Source: Sesamum alatum (taxonomy: Eukaryota; Streptophyta; Magnoliopsida; Lamiales; Pedaliaceae). From it: 64,000 nt of DNA. The DNA lies in NCBI GenBank assembly GCA_034509735.1, contig JACGWO010000010.1, forward strand, positions 7,515,193 to 7,579,192, in the 5' to 3' direction. Shown piece by piece: positions 11,061 to 22,962 of this stretch (position 1 is the first letter of the stretch; each line of letters opens with the position of its first letter). Under the pieces are notes generated by a model. It saw only the letters and a list, made by a program, of their open reading frames with translations. It did not search any database and was not told the DNA's origin. The position numbers and the translations under genes were made by a program.

Positions 11061-12735
11061 AGTCATAGCTCCTCCTGCCTCGTTGGCATATCCTGAGAGA
11101 GGTCTCGAGAGTGTAGAAGTAACAACTAAATCTAGTAATCCAGCATCATATATGAAGAAGATTTAGGTCAATGGTATTGTACTTATGAGTATTCGGACCA
11201 TAACAATTCTAATGAACAATCACTCGCTTTTGACAGTTATACAATCCAGATGATGATCCAGAATCACTCTGGGTTTTCAACAAGCTTCTGCTACATCCAT
11301 TTCATTAGGAATTAATGATCTTTTAACAATATCCTTGAAGTGATGGCTAGTTCAAGATGCGGTTGCATGCTCCTCCAATCCGAGAGAAGTTAGACCGGCT
11401 TGAAAGGAAGGGACAACATACTCAGCCTAGAGAGTTCGTGAAGTGAAGCGAAGCAAAGGGTGCGGGTATACATACGCGTGTAAAAAATAGTACCTAACGA
11501 ACTGAAGTAGTGATAGTTAGGAGGCTCCAAGCTAGATGTTAGAGCTAGAGCTAGGTATACAACAACTAGGCTAGGAGCTAATTGGTTAGGCAGTTATTAA
11601 TCTTGAGCTGACTGAGTTACTGAGCTAAATGATTGGTTCCTGGAGAGTATGATTTTCCTTCCATCAGAGGTTTGTTCCTATTGTATCATATTGCCCAACA
11701 CTGCATGAAAGAACCAATCTTTCTCTCGGATGGTCAGCTCGTTCACAATCCTCTCAATCCAATCTCGTGGTCCTATCTCCCATTGTGATATGACGTGCCA
11801 AGGCAAGTTTGAGAGTCTTCGAATTTGTCAAACTATTATACATCATAGGATGGGAGTCCTCGAGTTCGTCCATGTAAGATCCAATTTCAGCTCGGGCTCA
11901 GCCATACATCCATGTAGATCCAATTTTGGTATCGTAACCTAAAAAAAAAAGTGCATTTTGGTCGTATCATTGGAAAGTGATATTTAAAAAGGAACAAATC
12001 ACAAATTAAGTAGTTGAAAATAATCTTTAAAATAATCTTAGGTTGTTAATGATGTAATAATACCTTTATAGATCTAAGTGATATATTTATTTAATATAGA
12101 TAATTACAAATCTTTTTAAAAGAGTGTAGATGTGTTACATATATGTATATATTTTTTGAGTTGAATTCATATTAGTAGACCTTAGCTGAAAATGTTACTT
12201 TAAATATTGTTTATCATCCGGACATCTTAATTTGTTTAAAATCTTAAAACTATAAAAGACACCATTGGGTCAATTTATTTTTAAAATATAAAATTGATAT
12301 AAATTTTATATTCTTAGTTATAATGAAAATTATATAAATGGTTTACAATTTTTTTTTTATGAAAATTTTCATATCAATTCTTTTAGATTTGGAATTACAG
12401 ATTTTAGAGGCAAAATTTTTCCTTTTCTGAAACCCTATTTTGTTGTAGTGAAATCTTGAAGTTCAACAAAATATTAATTTGAAGGACTATTTTTTTTTTC
12501 ATTTGAAGGACTAATTAATTACAGTGAAACAGAAACTAAATCTCAGGGCTCTAAGATCGCAACTCGAACATTAGAAAAGTAAATTGATAAAAAAAAAAAA
12601 GAAAAGAATTTCATGATCATAATAGTACCTTTTGTCCTAAAACAAACCCAAACTGAAACAATTGACAATCTACCAAACATTATAGACACATAGATAAGTA
12701 ACATCAACCTCATATGACCAAGATCATCTAATATT
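11061..12735. other. AT-rich intergenic DNA, no gene seen
   Basis: Open frames here (for example 11730-11942 plus) lack recognisable domains. The stretch from 11940 onward is very AT-rich. Confidence 0.55.
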
Positions 12736-12738
12736 GTT

Positions 12739-12754
12739 CCCCCCCCCCCCCCCC
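12739..12754. repeat. C16 homopolymer
   Basis: Sixteen consecutive C residues lie in AT-rich surroundings. The exact length may be unreliable. Confidence 0.9.
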
Positions 12755-12804
12755 AACCTTAAAATTCCCAAAAATTGGGGGATTGAAACATGAAAAGTAG
12801 AATT

Positions 12805-13155
12805 GACGAAATTATACTTTTAGTCCCATAAGATAGATGGTTCAATACTTTTAGTCATCTGCTTTACAATAATTGTAAAATGGTCTCAGAATTGGAAAAA
12901 CTCGATACATTTAGACCTATACTTTACACGGAACTTTTAAAATGGTCCCAAAATTGGAAAAACCATGACACATTTAATCCCATAAATCCCATAAAGTAGA
13001 GGTTTAAATGTGTCAAGTTTTTTCAATTTAGGACCATTGAGAAATAAATGCGTCAATTTTTTTTAAATTTGGACTATTCTGAAAATTCCACAAAATAGAG
13101 GACTAAATGTGTTGAACACCCTATGATCCTATGGGTCTAAAAGTATAATTTTGTC
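12805..13155. mobile_element. Long-inverted-repeat MITE, Mutator-like
   Basis: This 351-bp fold-back element begins GACGAAATTATACTTTTAG and ends with the inverted GACAAAATTATACTTTTAG. The arms continue inward over most of the length. It is flanked by AGTAGAATT (12796-12804) and CATAGAATT (13156-13164), a 7/9 match. A 9-bp TSD plus long TIRs suggests a Mutator-type non-autonomous element. It has no coding capacity and sits about 300 bp from the 3' end of the WEB gene. Confidence 0.85.
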
Positions 13156-13457
13156 CATAGAATTAGATTGAAAGGAAATATATCTCATTATTTGTACTCC
13201 AAAACACTGCCTCAACCGCCCCTATGATCACTCATCACAAGTAAGATCAATCCATCTCCTAAACCCCTCTTCTTGTAACACACAAAGATCCAAAATCAAG
13301 TGTACAACATGCATGCAAACCTCAAGCAGTGCACATCCAGTTCAAGATTCACTCTCTTTCCGCCCTTAATCTTCTTCAAGAACAACCCTCCAATCAATGG
13401 AACTAAAGGTTCTTCTTCATCTTCTTCTTCGACTTCAAAGCCGCCCGTTCGCCATCT

Positions 13458-14537
13458 TCACCGCACTACTCTCTTGCTGACAATCACTTTTGTTAACAAT
13501 GGAGGACTCGCAAACTTGACCGATCTTTTCTTTTCAAACTCCAATCCATCTTCGTCGTTGCCCGGGCTGCCCACCGTCTCCACTTTGCTCGTGTTTTCGA
13601 CAAACTTTAGCTCTTCGATCTCCGGTTCTTCATCATCAATATCTAAATGGGGTGTTTTCTTGGCCTTGAGTTGATGCAGCTCTCTCTTTGTCTGTTCAAG
13701 TTCTTGCCTTAGGGAAGTTAGGCAGTGAGCCATGAGACTGCCTTCTTCTTTTGCTTTTTGTAGGATTTGCTTTGTCTCTTCAAGCTCAGCTGTTACTGCT
13801 CCTAGCTTGGAGGGCTGGTTCTGCCCATTACTTGCTTTGCTTTGCATCTGATCACAATGTGTATATATGAACAACTTTATCATGAACACCTCACAACAAA
13901 ATTCTTTTCCTTGAAGGAAAATTTGCGTTTATGGTTTCATATTTAGTCTCATTTGTGACGATTTTGTCATATTGCATCTCATAACTTGAAAGTTTTCTTA
14001 ATTTTTAGTCCTCATATAGTTGATGGGACTACATGAGGACTAGAAAAATTCTAATATATGGGACCAAAAATTGAAAAAGACTCTAATACATAGGACCAAA
14101 AATGCGATTTTTCCTCCTGTAGTTGACGGTGCATTCATGCATGTTTGATGGTTAATTGTAAAGAGACGCAACTTGAACTTTTAGAAAAAGAAGCTCAATG
14201 ACTAGCTACATCCACGTCAGGAGTCACCTTACGCTTCTTTTAAATGTTTAGGGGGGCATATTGTCTTTTTCTTTTATTTTCTCTAAGGGGACTTTTAGCC
14301 ATTATTATTTTTACTGGAGTTCTGTTATATTTAATTCCTTACGTCGTACATGCTATGATGCACATTACAAACAAGAAAACGAAAGATGAAATCCGACCTC
14401 TTTGAGCTTATTGCCATAGACTTCTCCGGCCAGTATTTTTCGCCAAACAAGACAACGGCCTCCCTCACGGATCGAAACGGTTGTCGTGTGTCGATCTCCA
14501 CTCGGCCCCTCACCACCAAACCTCCTTCCCCTTGCAT
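13458..14537 (-). CDS. WEB-family short coiled-coil protein, two exons, with an apparent 1-bp frameshift in exon 1
   Basis: This is the only ordinary host gene recognised. Exon 1 is 14398-14537 and exon 2 is 13458-13847, separated by a 550-bp GT-AG intron. Exon 1 starts MQGEGGLVVRGRVEIDTRQP and carries FRSVREAVVLFGEK, the family's N-terminal signature. Exon 2 holds a heptad-rich segment (KLGAVTAELEETKQILQKA, SLRQELEQTKRELHQLKAK), an acidic linker and the C-terminal KKRSVKFASPPLLTKVIV motif. After GEK the frame is lost. The expected family wording continues in the +1 frame to the donor site, and one more A in the A5 run near 14437-14441 would make the splice phase 0 and give about 176 residues. 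WEB proteins include chloroplast-movement factors; the role of this short subgroup is unknown. The frameshift may be real or a homopolymer error. Confidence 0.88.
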
Positions 14538-14642
14538 GGCTCCCAGTTTCCGGTCGGGAAAAACGTCGCAGCTACCCTAATTATAATGCCTATATAGTGT
14601 ATATATGTATGTAAGACAAGAATGCAACAAGTCTTGGTTGCT

Positions 14643-14650
14643 TATATATA
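14643..14650 (-). promoter_or_regulatory. TATA box of the WEB-family gene
   Basis: On the minus strand TATATATA lies about 105 bp upstream of the chosen ATG at 14537, in a suitable position for a plant core promoter. Confidence 0.55.
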
Positions 14651-14654
14651 GCTA

Positions 14655-15706
14655 GACAGGAAAGAAAGTTAGCTGCAGCTAAAGATTAGTTGTGTTAGTA
14701 GTGGTGGAGGTGGTAGGGAAGAGGGGAAAGTTTGATTAATGGAATGGAAGGGAAGTTAAATAAAAATCATGGGGTGTTTGTTTAATTTCTTCGCGTCCAC
14801 TTCACTAGACATCTATTAATTGATGCTGATGGGTTTTGGGTGGTGGTTGCCCCATCTTAATTCCATCCAAGTACCCTGGTTCTTGTATATATTATAAACT
14901 ACTAGTGGTTGTGGCACGTCGTTTCTGTGTACATATAATAAATATTTTTTTTATTTTTAAATATATTGTTATAAATAAGAGTAAAATCTAAATCATTACA
15001 ACAAATTAAAAAAAAACAAAGAAAAAAAAGAAAAAAGAAACTATTTTATGAATTAATGTAAAATTTGAAAGTTGAATAAGTTATTTATATTATAATGGTT
15101 GAAGGGAATTTTTGATTACAAAAAATTGGTGCAACGGTGTCATTAACAGCTATTTGTGAGTGTAGAGGGGGTTTTCGTTATATATTAGTATAGATAGTAT
15201 AGATGACACGCAGTATTTGCGCGCATAGTTTTTAGTAATACTTCACGTAGTATTTGGGTGCATAACTTTTAGTAGTACTTTTATTTTATTGAAAATTCAT
15301 AATTTATTCTTATATATTAAAATTTGTCATTGCTTTATAACCTCATATATAAAAGTTGTCTGATAACTTTTTTGAATGCATAAATTTTTAATACTTATTT
15401 TACTCAAATTGAAATAAAAATTAAAACTTTGTGGAATATATGTTATATTGATAACGATTATTATATATACATATAACACAAATATTAATATATTCTTTTC
15501 CTATACCAATTAACAATAAACTTAAACAAAATGAGAGTAAATTTAATTTTAAGTACATGTAATTGCACGAAATTAATTTTATGAGTTGGGAAGTTGAAGG
15601 GCATTTTTGGTATTATAATAATTTGATGTAGTAGTATAAAAACTACCACTTTGTATCTATAAGACCACTTCTCTTTATAACTATCAACTTCAATATTGTT
15701 GTAAAT
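14655..15706. other. WEB gene upstream region and AT-rich intergenic DNA
   Basis: After about 100 bp of purine-rich likely promoter (14700-14760), the sequence becomes AT-rich without genes. An imperfect direct repeat of about 35 bp occurs at 15208-15280 (units containing GTATTTGSGYGCATA). Confidence 0.5.
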
Positions 15707-15715
15707 ATTTCGACG

Positions 15716-17827
15716 GTGAAATTGCATTTTTCATCCTACAAGATAGAGAATCTATACTTTTAGTTTTTTGTTTTATGGGTTTAATGGAATTTACTCCTCC
15801 TGTGATATTGTAAATGAGCAAATTTTTCCTTTATGAAAAAAAAAAATAATTTACTACCCTGTGTTTTTTTAAATGGAGCAATCCTATCTAGGGAGATAAA
15901 TTACTCCATTTTAAAATGTATAGTCAGGTAAATTGTTAACTTTTTTTATAAGAGGTAATTTGCAATATCATAGGGGTTGCATGCATTTTCACAAATTCTT
16001 TTAAAAACTTAAAATCCAATTAGGTAAATTACTTAATTTTAAAAACACAAAGAGGTAATTGCTATTTTTTTATAGGGGGTAATTTTCAATATCACAGGGT
16101 TCCTTGCATTTTTCCTTTTGTTTTATGTAAATTTAAAGTTTAGGGAAGTAAATTGCTTCAATTTAAAAAAAAAACAAAAAGATAATTTGCTATTTTTTTC
16201 GTATAATTTACAATATCACAGGGGTTGTAGCATTTTTCCCTTTGTTCTATATAAATTTAAAAATGGTCCCGGAATTGATTTTTTTCACATTTAGTTCCAC
16301 AACCAACTTCCATTAAAAAAAAAAATAAAATGACAAAATCGCATGTCCTGCACATGGCCGTGATTTTTGGATGAAAAAGTGCCTCTTGGGACTATATGTG
16401 TCGGGAAAATTGAAATATTGGTACTAAAAGTATAGATCTCTGTATCCTGTGGGACCAAAAAATATTGGGGCAAAGTTGCATCTTTCGTCCCACGGTATGT
16501 AGGAATGATATTGAGTGGGAATGGAATGAAATTGGGAATGGAATGAAGATGGGAAATGAATCACATTTGAATAGCATTCCTATGATTGGTATACACAAAA
16601 ATTAGAAGCCAATGAAATAAATCATTTCTTAATTGATTCCATTCACATAATTGATAATAAAAAAGGAATAGTTAGTAATGGAATGAAATTACTCTTATAA
16701 CAAATTTGCCCTATAATATATTTTTGTTTTGGGAATATTGAATGCATTTTATAATAATAGTATTTTCAAAATTACTTATAGAATGTTATAAGTAATTTAT
16801 AAAACATCTCATATATAAATAAACAAATCTATGAGAAAAAAATATTTATTTACTTAGAACACATAGATAATATTTTTTTTGCAAAAGATATTATATTAAT
16901 TTGAACAACCGAATTAATTAATCTAATTTAATCACAACGCATCTACAACTTTATCTGAATATTCAATAATAAAATATGAGCCGCCTTCTATGAGAATTAC
17001 TTTTTAATAATAATATAAAATAATTTTCAAAAAATATGTGTGGTATATATTAACAAAAAAAATTGCATAATAAAAGCAAGGAAGTTGGTCAAGAGGGGAT
17101 GAATTTGATTAATCATGGTAGAAGCTGAGACCGATCGACTAATGAGATGAAGTGATATTGGTTGGATTTTCATAGCACTTTTCTTGTTTTTATATGTTAT
17201 TTTACGTGGTTTTATCATAATCATATGATTTTTCTTCAGCAATACTATTCCCACATGAACGAAAAAAGAAATTAATCAGTACTCGTACAAGAAGAAGATA
17301 TTAAAAAAGTGAGAGCCAATAAAATTTACTTGGTAATTTTGATAGTTATATACTTGAAAAAGATGTTTAATAAGAATATGATGATAGAAATAGGTTTTGT
17401 TTTGGTTTAGGATAATTTTGTCAAGAAAGTATTTTTTTTCCATTCCCAACATCATAGGAATAGGTAATATCATGGTGTGGGGATGAAACCACTAATCCCT
17501 TTCCTAAAGGAATAAGGATTCCTATGAAATGACCGATTCCTTTCCTTAGTTATACCAATCATATGTATAGGAATGTACTTGGGAATGTCAATTCCATTCC
17601 CCCCATTCCCTCATACCAATCATGACCTTAGTGTTTAGAGTCATTTTCCATCGAAATATAAATGGCCACGTGCAAGACACGTGATTTTACTGTCTATTTT
17701 ATTTTATTTTTAGGAAAATTGGGTTGTAAAATTAAATGAATTAAAAAAATATCAATTTTTAGGGCATTTTAAAACTCGTGTATAAGGACAGAAATTTTTT
17801 TAAAGATTAAAAATGCAATTTCTTCGT
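15716..17827. mobile_element. Long-inverted-repeat MITE (Mutator-like) split by further insertions
   Basis: The ends are inverted: GTGAAATTGCATTTTT at 15716 and its counterpart ending 17827. They are flanked by ATTTCGACG (15707-15715) and ATTTCAACG (17828-17836), an 8/9 match. The inner arms carry the same style of sequence as the MITE at 12805 (ACTTTTAG, TGGGACCAAAAA). Two further pieces are nested inside: an inverted pair around TGTGATATTGTAAAT (about 15795 to 16225) and an inverted-repeat element at about 16497-17626. No coding sequence is present. Confidence 0.75.
16497..17626. mobile_element. Non-autonomous inverted-repeat DNA transposon, possibly PIF/Harbinger-like
   Basis: The left end (near 16495) and the inverted right end (near 17626) both carry GGAATGGAAT-rich wording and an ATGATTGGTATA motif in opposite orientation. 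The right terminus inverted reads GGTCATGATTGGTATG, followed outside by TTA, which suggests PIF/Harbinger. The left terminus is less clear and no matched TSD was confirmed. The interior is AT-rich and non-coding. Confidence 0.45.
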
Positions 17828-17836
17828 ATTTCAACG

Positions 17837-18420
17837 AAGTTCACTAGAATTGTCCTTATTAAAAATCACACATGTATGTGTACATATATGAAATTTAAGG
17901 ACAAAACCTGAAAAATGAGTTTGATATGAGAGTAATTTAAAATATATGTAAGTTTTGTCTTCTATAATTAATTAAATACGTGTGCACAATTAATTTAAAT
18001 ATTAAAAAGTAATTATTGCTTTAAAAATATATATTACTCTAGATAAATAAAAAAATATTAAAAATCAAAGAAAATTATGAGAAATTATTAAAAACATAAT
18101 GTGAGAATAAAAAAAAGATATGGAAATTGAGAAAAGAGAAGTTAAAGAGAGAGAGAGAAAAAAATAAAAATTAATAAAATATTTCTAAAAAGTACATAAA
18201 ATGGGAGATAAAAGTTAAATATGAAAATTCTAAAGTGACGGTGCTCTTCAATTGTATAAAGATGTAAATTGTTGTTTTTAAAAGTAATGATTAAGAAATA
18301 GTTTCATATTATTACCTTATTTGGGAGAGCGTTTTGCAGGAAATTCTCCATCTTAAAAGATTAAGACTTGTTCTAAGATATTTTTCTACGATAATAGATT
18401 TAAGATAAAAATAGATTTGG
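17837..18420. other. AT-rich intergenic DNA, no gene seen
   Basis: Extremely AT-rich, with a short GA repeat near 18150. No coding frame or mobile-element end is recognisable. Confidence 0.55.
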
Positions 18421-19997
18421 CATTTAATTTTTCAAAGTCTAATTGACTAGGTCATCCAAGCTGCAAAGTGATGTCAAAATTATGAGGTCAAGAGTTTCAA
18501 AGCCAAAAATTAAGATATAATGTTTAACCTAATTGAGGCTTGCTAGTGGCCTAAGGCTGGTCTAGAGCACCTAAGCCCAATGATAGTCCAACCTACTCAA
18601 TAGACACATCATCGCTAAGTGTCTGCTTTAAAAGACACATCATCCTTCAACATATTAGCAGGTAGTTAGATAACAAACAGAAAATTCTAGATAAGGAGTT
18701 GAACTAGCTGAAAAGGATAACAAACTCTTCCTAAATAGGTGCACGTCATCTGTTGATGTGACAACATTTTCTATTCGTATGGAGCGTGGTTGAAATGGCA
18801 TCCTTTTTCAAGGCCCAGTCTGACCTCGGATCGAAATGGCCCAATAAAGAAAGCAGGTTGGTTCGGCTCAGGCCTGCTGGGAGTCCTGGGCTGGTCTCAG
18901 GTTTTGATACTTGGGACTAGCCCATCATAGTGACCTAGGACCATCTAGGGCCGGGCTACTACGTAATTTGTTTTTCCTTTTAATAATGCATGATATATAA
19001 CTTTATTTTATTATTCTAAGTTGAATATTTTAGTAGATTTATTATACTTTTGAAACTCTTAAAAATTTATCTTTATTGTTCTACTCCTAAAGTTTTAGAA
19101 CATTTTTCATCAATACTCTTTATTTTTTTTTTAAAAGTTTATCTTAAGTCTTTTTCGAACTTGTTATTATCTAAGTTTATTATTGTAAGTTTGTTAATAA
19201 ATTATTATTTAGATTAATATATAATTTATTTTGGTTATTGTTTAGATAATATATATAATTTATTTTAGTTATTATTATATAGTCTAACTATTTTTTCTAG
19301 TTATAAATTTTTGTGTGATTTAATATATTATTTATTTATTTCAAAGACAACATAAATTTGTATTGGAACCTTTTTTCACTCACCTGCTAGTTTTTAGGCA
19401 TCTTTAATCTATTTTTACCTAAATCCCAGCTAAACCTTTTTACTAACTTAAGCATTAGAACATTCACATACTTTTTTGCAAATTAATCCCTTAAGTTAAC
19501 TCAAGATTATCAACATTTTATTGTATTGGACTTAGATAAGTGTCAAATATATATCTGTATTGATGGGGGTAAATCGACTATAATACTAAATGGACCAAAA
19601 TACCCCTTCCCCCAATAAAGGTAAAATATCCTTACAAGACAAGAATCTGCATGCATTTTATGCAAGTGGGGTTGGACCAGGCCTGACCCATTAACCCAGA
19701 ACCAGGACTGTCGATTATCTTAACTTAGGAGCTGAAGATTATGCCATGTGAATCTGTATAAGTACGAAATTTGACCTATAAATACCCCACAACCATTTTG
19801 GGCCACGATATGTCATTATTACTTTCACTCAACATTCTTCACTCTCTTTCTAATCTCACTCGAACTAACTTAAGTATCAGAGAGATATTGTTGGGGACCA
19901 CCCAACGTTCCTAATAATTTGTTCCTCCTTCTGAGGTTCCCAAACATCCACGATCTCGACTACCCTCGTGATGAACTCGATCCTCAACCCAGGTTAA
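18421..19997 (+). repeat. Putative 5' LTR region of the Tat-like element, left boundary undefined
   Basis: This stretch precedes the PBS and holds a TATAAATA box at 19777-19784, about 215 bp before the PBS. That is a sensible distance for R-U5. The interior contains an AT-rich tract (about 18970-19640) between two GC-richer blocks. That could be an insertion, but no TSD was found. Without a second LTR copy the left end cannot be set. Confidence 0.45.
19777..19784 (+). promoter_or_regulatory. LTR TATA box
   Basis: TATAAATA lies upstream of a pyrimidine-rich leader (TTTCACTCAACATTCTTCAC) and 215 bp from the primer-binding site. Confidence 0.6.
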
Positions 19998-20015
19998 TTT
20001 GGCGCCATCTGTGGA
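19998..20015 (+). promoter_or_regulatory. Primer-binding site of the Tat-like element
   Basis: TTTGGCGCCATCTGTGGA is the characteristic GGCGCC-type primer site of plant Tat-like gypsy elements. gag-like sequence begins within 60 bp. Confidence 0.85.
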
Positions 20016-20057
20016 AATTTTTTAGGGGGTTTCTTGTTCTAAAGTGATATAAAAAAC

Positions 20058-20840
20058 TTCTAGGAGAGGGCGTAATTCAGGCTGCAAGGTGGAACCAGAG
20101 ACCTTGAGGCGAGATAATGAACCTATTTTTCATCTAACAAAGGCAGAGTTACAAAGAATGATAAATGAAGTGGGGAATGGCCCATAGTAGAATACGAGAG
20201 AAAAATTGCAACCCTATGGCCCAAGACCCCGTACAAAGGCAACTGTTTAAGGGAGACAATGGAAAAGGGGTGGCTAGGGACCTCTGGGAGGAAGTGAGTA
20301 AGACATGACCTGAAAAAGGTCACTCCAACGCAAAGGAACATCTTAAACAGGATCTAGCAAGGGTACAAGGAGAAGGGAGCTTGCGATGTCTAAAGAGAAA
20401 GTGGATCATGTCAATAAGCAGATATAACGCCTGGGTCTGCAAATTGATGAGTTGAAACAAAAAAGGGAAGTGGTCATGCAGAACATGAGATCGTCGTCCT
20501 TAAAAAATATGTCAACTAAGGCAGTGAAAGAAAATTTTAGATTCCCGGACTTGCCAAAGATGATGGGACGAATGACCCACAACAACATGTTTAGCATTTG
20601 AACTTGTAATGAATCTATATGGTCAATCTGACTATATTAACGTGAAATTGTTTGTGAAAATTTTGACATCACATGAATGATTTTCTAGCATTCCAAATGG
20701 GATTATTGAGTCGTATGCATAGTTAATTCAAAAATTCTTTTGCCATTTTGCTAAGTAAGAAAAGGGGCAAAGAGATCAACCATTTACTTGTTTACAATTA
20801 GGTAGAGCGGGGATGAGTCATTGAAAATGTTGGGTAAATT
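20058..20840 (+). pseudogene. gag, first part, of the Tat-like element
   Basis: Shifted plus-strand frames give LTKAELQRMINEVGNGP near 20135. Near 20535 comes the capsid wording FRFPDLPK, then DPQQHMF, CNESIWSI-like and SLPNGII-like segments, then a stretch near 20790 encoding RQLGRAGMSH/ESLKML. It breaks at about 20840 within gag, where a foreign block begins. The missing continuation is at 25735. Confidence 0.75.
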
Positions 20841-21121
20841 TCATAACACCCACCTGTGTTTTGGTGAAATAGTGTAAAATCTCCCTGTGTTAATTTTATA
20901 GGCAAAGAACCTCCCGTGTTATTTAAAATACATCACAAAGCGCCCAGTCCGTTAGAAACTAATGCTCTGTGAATGGGCTTCGATTTTGCCATTTTTTGAC
21001 CTACTTTAAGTCTATAATAGTCTGGCTTTTTCTTTGACATATAAGAGCAACTAATGTTCTCTCACTCTCATTTTGTACAGAGGAGGATTTTTGTTCTTAA
21101 ATATATTAGTTAAATAAAAAC

Positions 21122-21260
21122 GGCAAACTAATTTTAAAAATGCAAAAAAAAAATATCGAAGACGGGTTTGAAACCCTGTCTTCTAGTAAAGTGTCAGGCA
21201 TCTTAGAGACACGGGGTTTGAAATCCCATCTCTCTAAAAACACGTGAAGTCTGGCTTGAC
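21122..21260 (+). repeat. Left terminal inverted repeat of the MULE
   Basis: Pairs with 24480-24701. Contains two copies of a near-palindrome around GGGTTTGAAACCC (21164-21185 and 21210-21235) and a CACGTGAAG segment also found inverted at the right end. Confidence 0.85.
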
Positions 21261-21330
21261 CAGCCTTCACGTGTTTGATGGGACGCATGCATGCATGGCC
21301 TTTAATAACGTTTTGTATATACGTTGCAGC

Positions 21331-21738
21331 GGAAAAACTGTATTTTACGTCCCATGACTTACACTATTTGTGATTTTGATCCCATTAATTTTTGATGTAG
21401 CAATTTTAGTCCCATAAGTCTACAAACGTTGCAATTTTAGTCCCATTGATGAAATCCATTAGTGGGACTAAAATTATAACGTTTGTGAACTTAAGGGAAT
21501 AAAATTGCAATATTTGTAAACTTATGAGACTAAAATTGTAACGTTTCATTAGATGTGACTTATGCACTTAACGGAGCACGTGCCACGTGCTCCTTCCGTT
21601 AAAATTTTAACAGATTTTGGCAATGGGACTAAAATTGCAATGTTTGTGGACTTATGGGACTAAAATTGCTACGCAAAAAATTAATGGGACCAAAATCGCA
21701 AACGGTATAAGTTATGAGATGTAAAATACAATTTTCTA
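21331..21738. mobile_element. Long-inverted-repeat MITE nested in the MULE
   Basis: This 408-bp fold-back begins GGAAAAACTGTATTTTAC and ends with the inverted TAGAAAATTGTATTTTAC. The arms contain TTTTAGTCCCATAAGT. It is flanked by CGTTGCAGC (21322-21330) and CATTGCAGC (21739-21747), an 8/9 match. It is non-coding and probably Mutator-type by TSD length. At its centre (21573-21601) lies an extra palindrome around GGAGCACGTGCCACGTGCTCC. Confidence 0.88.
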
Positions 21739-21971
21739 CATTGCAGCAGGTGCAAAACTAATCACAAACTATTTTATATGCATTTGGAGAAGGAGAAATT
21801 TTCAGTGTTTGTGGAGAAGGAGAATTTTTGGAGAAGGGAGCGGGAGTTGACGGAAATTAATCGGAAAAATTGCAATTGCGATTATAGTCATTTTTCTTAA
21901 AAATTTTACGTTATATAGATTTTTTTTTTTGCTCGTTTTTTGAAAAAAAAAATTATATTTTTTGTGAAGAT

Positions 21972-22962
21972 ATGACAGATCAAAACAATATTGATATTGT
22001 TATATTTTATGGAGGTCAACGAATTGAGTCATATGATTGTGTGGGTTATGATCGTCCGGCTTTTCGATTTATGAAAATATGTCGTAGTACTACATTTGTT
22101 GAACTGGAGTCGATTTTTTTTTTTTTTAACAACTTAGCCTCCATAGGGTTGATTGTAATTTACAAATATATTTTAAGTACACAAGTTGTTGTGGTGGCCG
22201 GTGGCGGGAGACGGTGTTGCAGATTAAGACAGATGAAGATGTTCAATTTTTTTTCAGTCCCACGAGTGAAAATTCGTATGTTGATATTTTTGTTGAAACA
22301 TAGAAGATTTGTGAAAATATTGTACAAGATGACCCATTTGTTGGTGATTGGGGTGCGTACATGTCTATGTTAACACAAGATGCACCCAACTTGCCAGTAG
22401 TAACTCAGGCGATGGACAGGGTTGGGCTAAATGAAGATCATGCAGGTCCATCCATATACCACTATGACGATAGTGACGATTTAAATCACGACCCCGAAGC
22501 AGATAGTTGCTTAATGATGATCGGATGAACTCAGAGTTGGATGAGGTTGAAGAAGATATTCAAGCTAACGAGGATCCTGAAATGACGATGAAGTCAGCAT
22601 TCCAGTTATGTTGGATGTGCTTGGAGGCGGTGGTTCTGAGTCGACAGGTCAACAACAACAAGCAATTGATTTGAACATACCTGTTGCATTTGAACCTCCT
22701 TCTCTATATCATGTTGTTCCATTTTTCACAATGACATATCTCGAGGTATCTGTTGACTCCATTGATATCCCTACTGGCAAATGGGGGGATTTTTTACGAC
22801 TCAAATTGCGGAGAGCTCGGCATGGGTATGATTTTCAAAAGCAAGAACCACTTGATTGCGAGTGTACAGGATTTCTCGGTGCGCTGGGCAAGACGAGAAT
22901 ACCGCGTGGTTGAGAGAAAAACAAAATTGTGGAAGACTGCGTGCAAATACCGCGTGTCTTGA
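21972..22962 (+). pseudogene. mudrA-type MULE transposase, N-terminal fragment
   Basis: The frame from 21972 begins MTDQNNIDIVIFYGGQRIES, the N-terminal domain common to plant MuDR-like transposases. Shifted frames continue with QIKTDEDVQFF near 22225 and DDPFVGDWGAYMSMLTQDAP near 22330, then an acidic linker. The frame 22753-22962 has the MuDR DNA-binding domain: ELGMGMIFKSKNHLIASVQD and REYRVVERKTKLWKTACKYR. It stops before the zinc ligands and the DDE core are reached, at about 22962, where the opposing PMD gene ends. A poly-T run at 22113-22127 breaks the first frame. Confidence 0.85.

Noticed and set aside
14880..15290. Possible Helitron fragment (GTGGCACGTCG, GCGCGCATAG wording)
   Set aside because: No CTRR end with a hairpin and no TC start could be set; evidence too weak to annotate.
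18421..19997. hAT-like element in the LTR region (GGGCCGGGCTACTACG and GGCCTGACCCATTAACCC blocks)
   Set aside because: The two GC-rich blocks do not give matched inverted ends or a TSD.
22608..22913. Plus-strand 101-residue ORF starting MLDVLGGGGSESTGQQQQ as a separate gene
   Set aside because: It is the linker and an off-frame reading of the mudrA DNA-binding region, best explained by frameshifts in one decayed gene.
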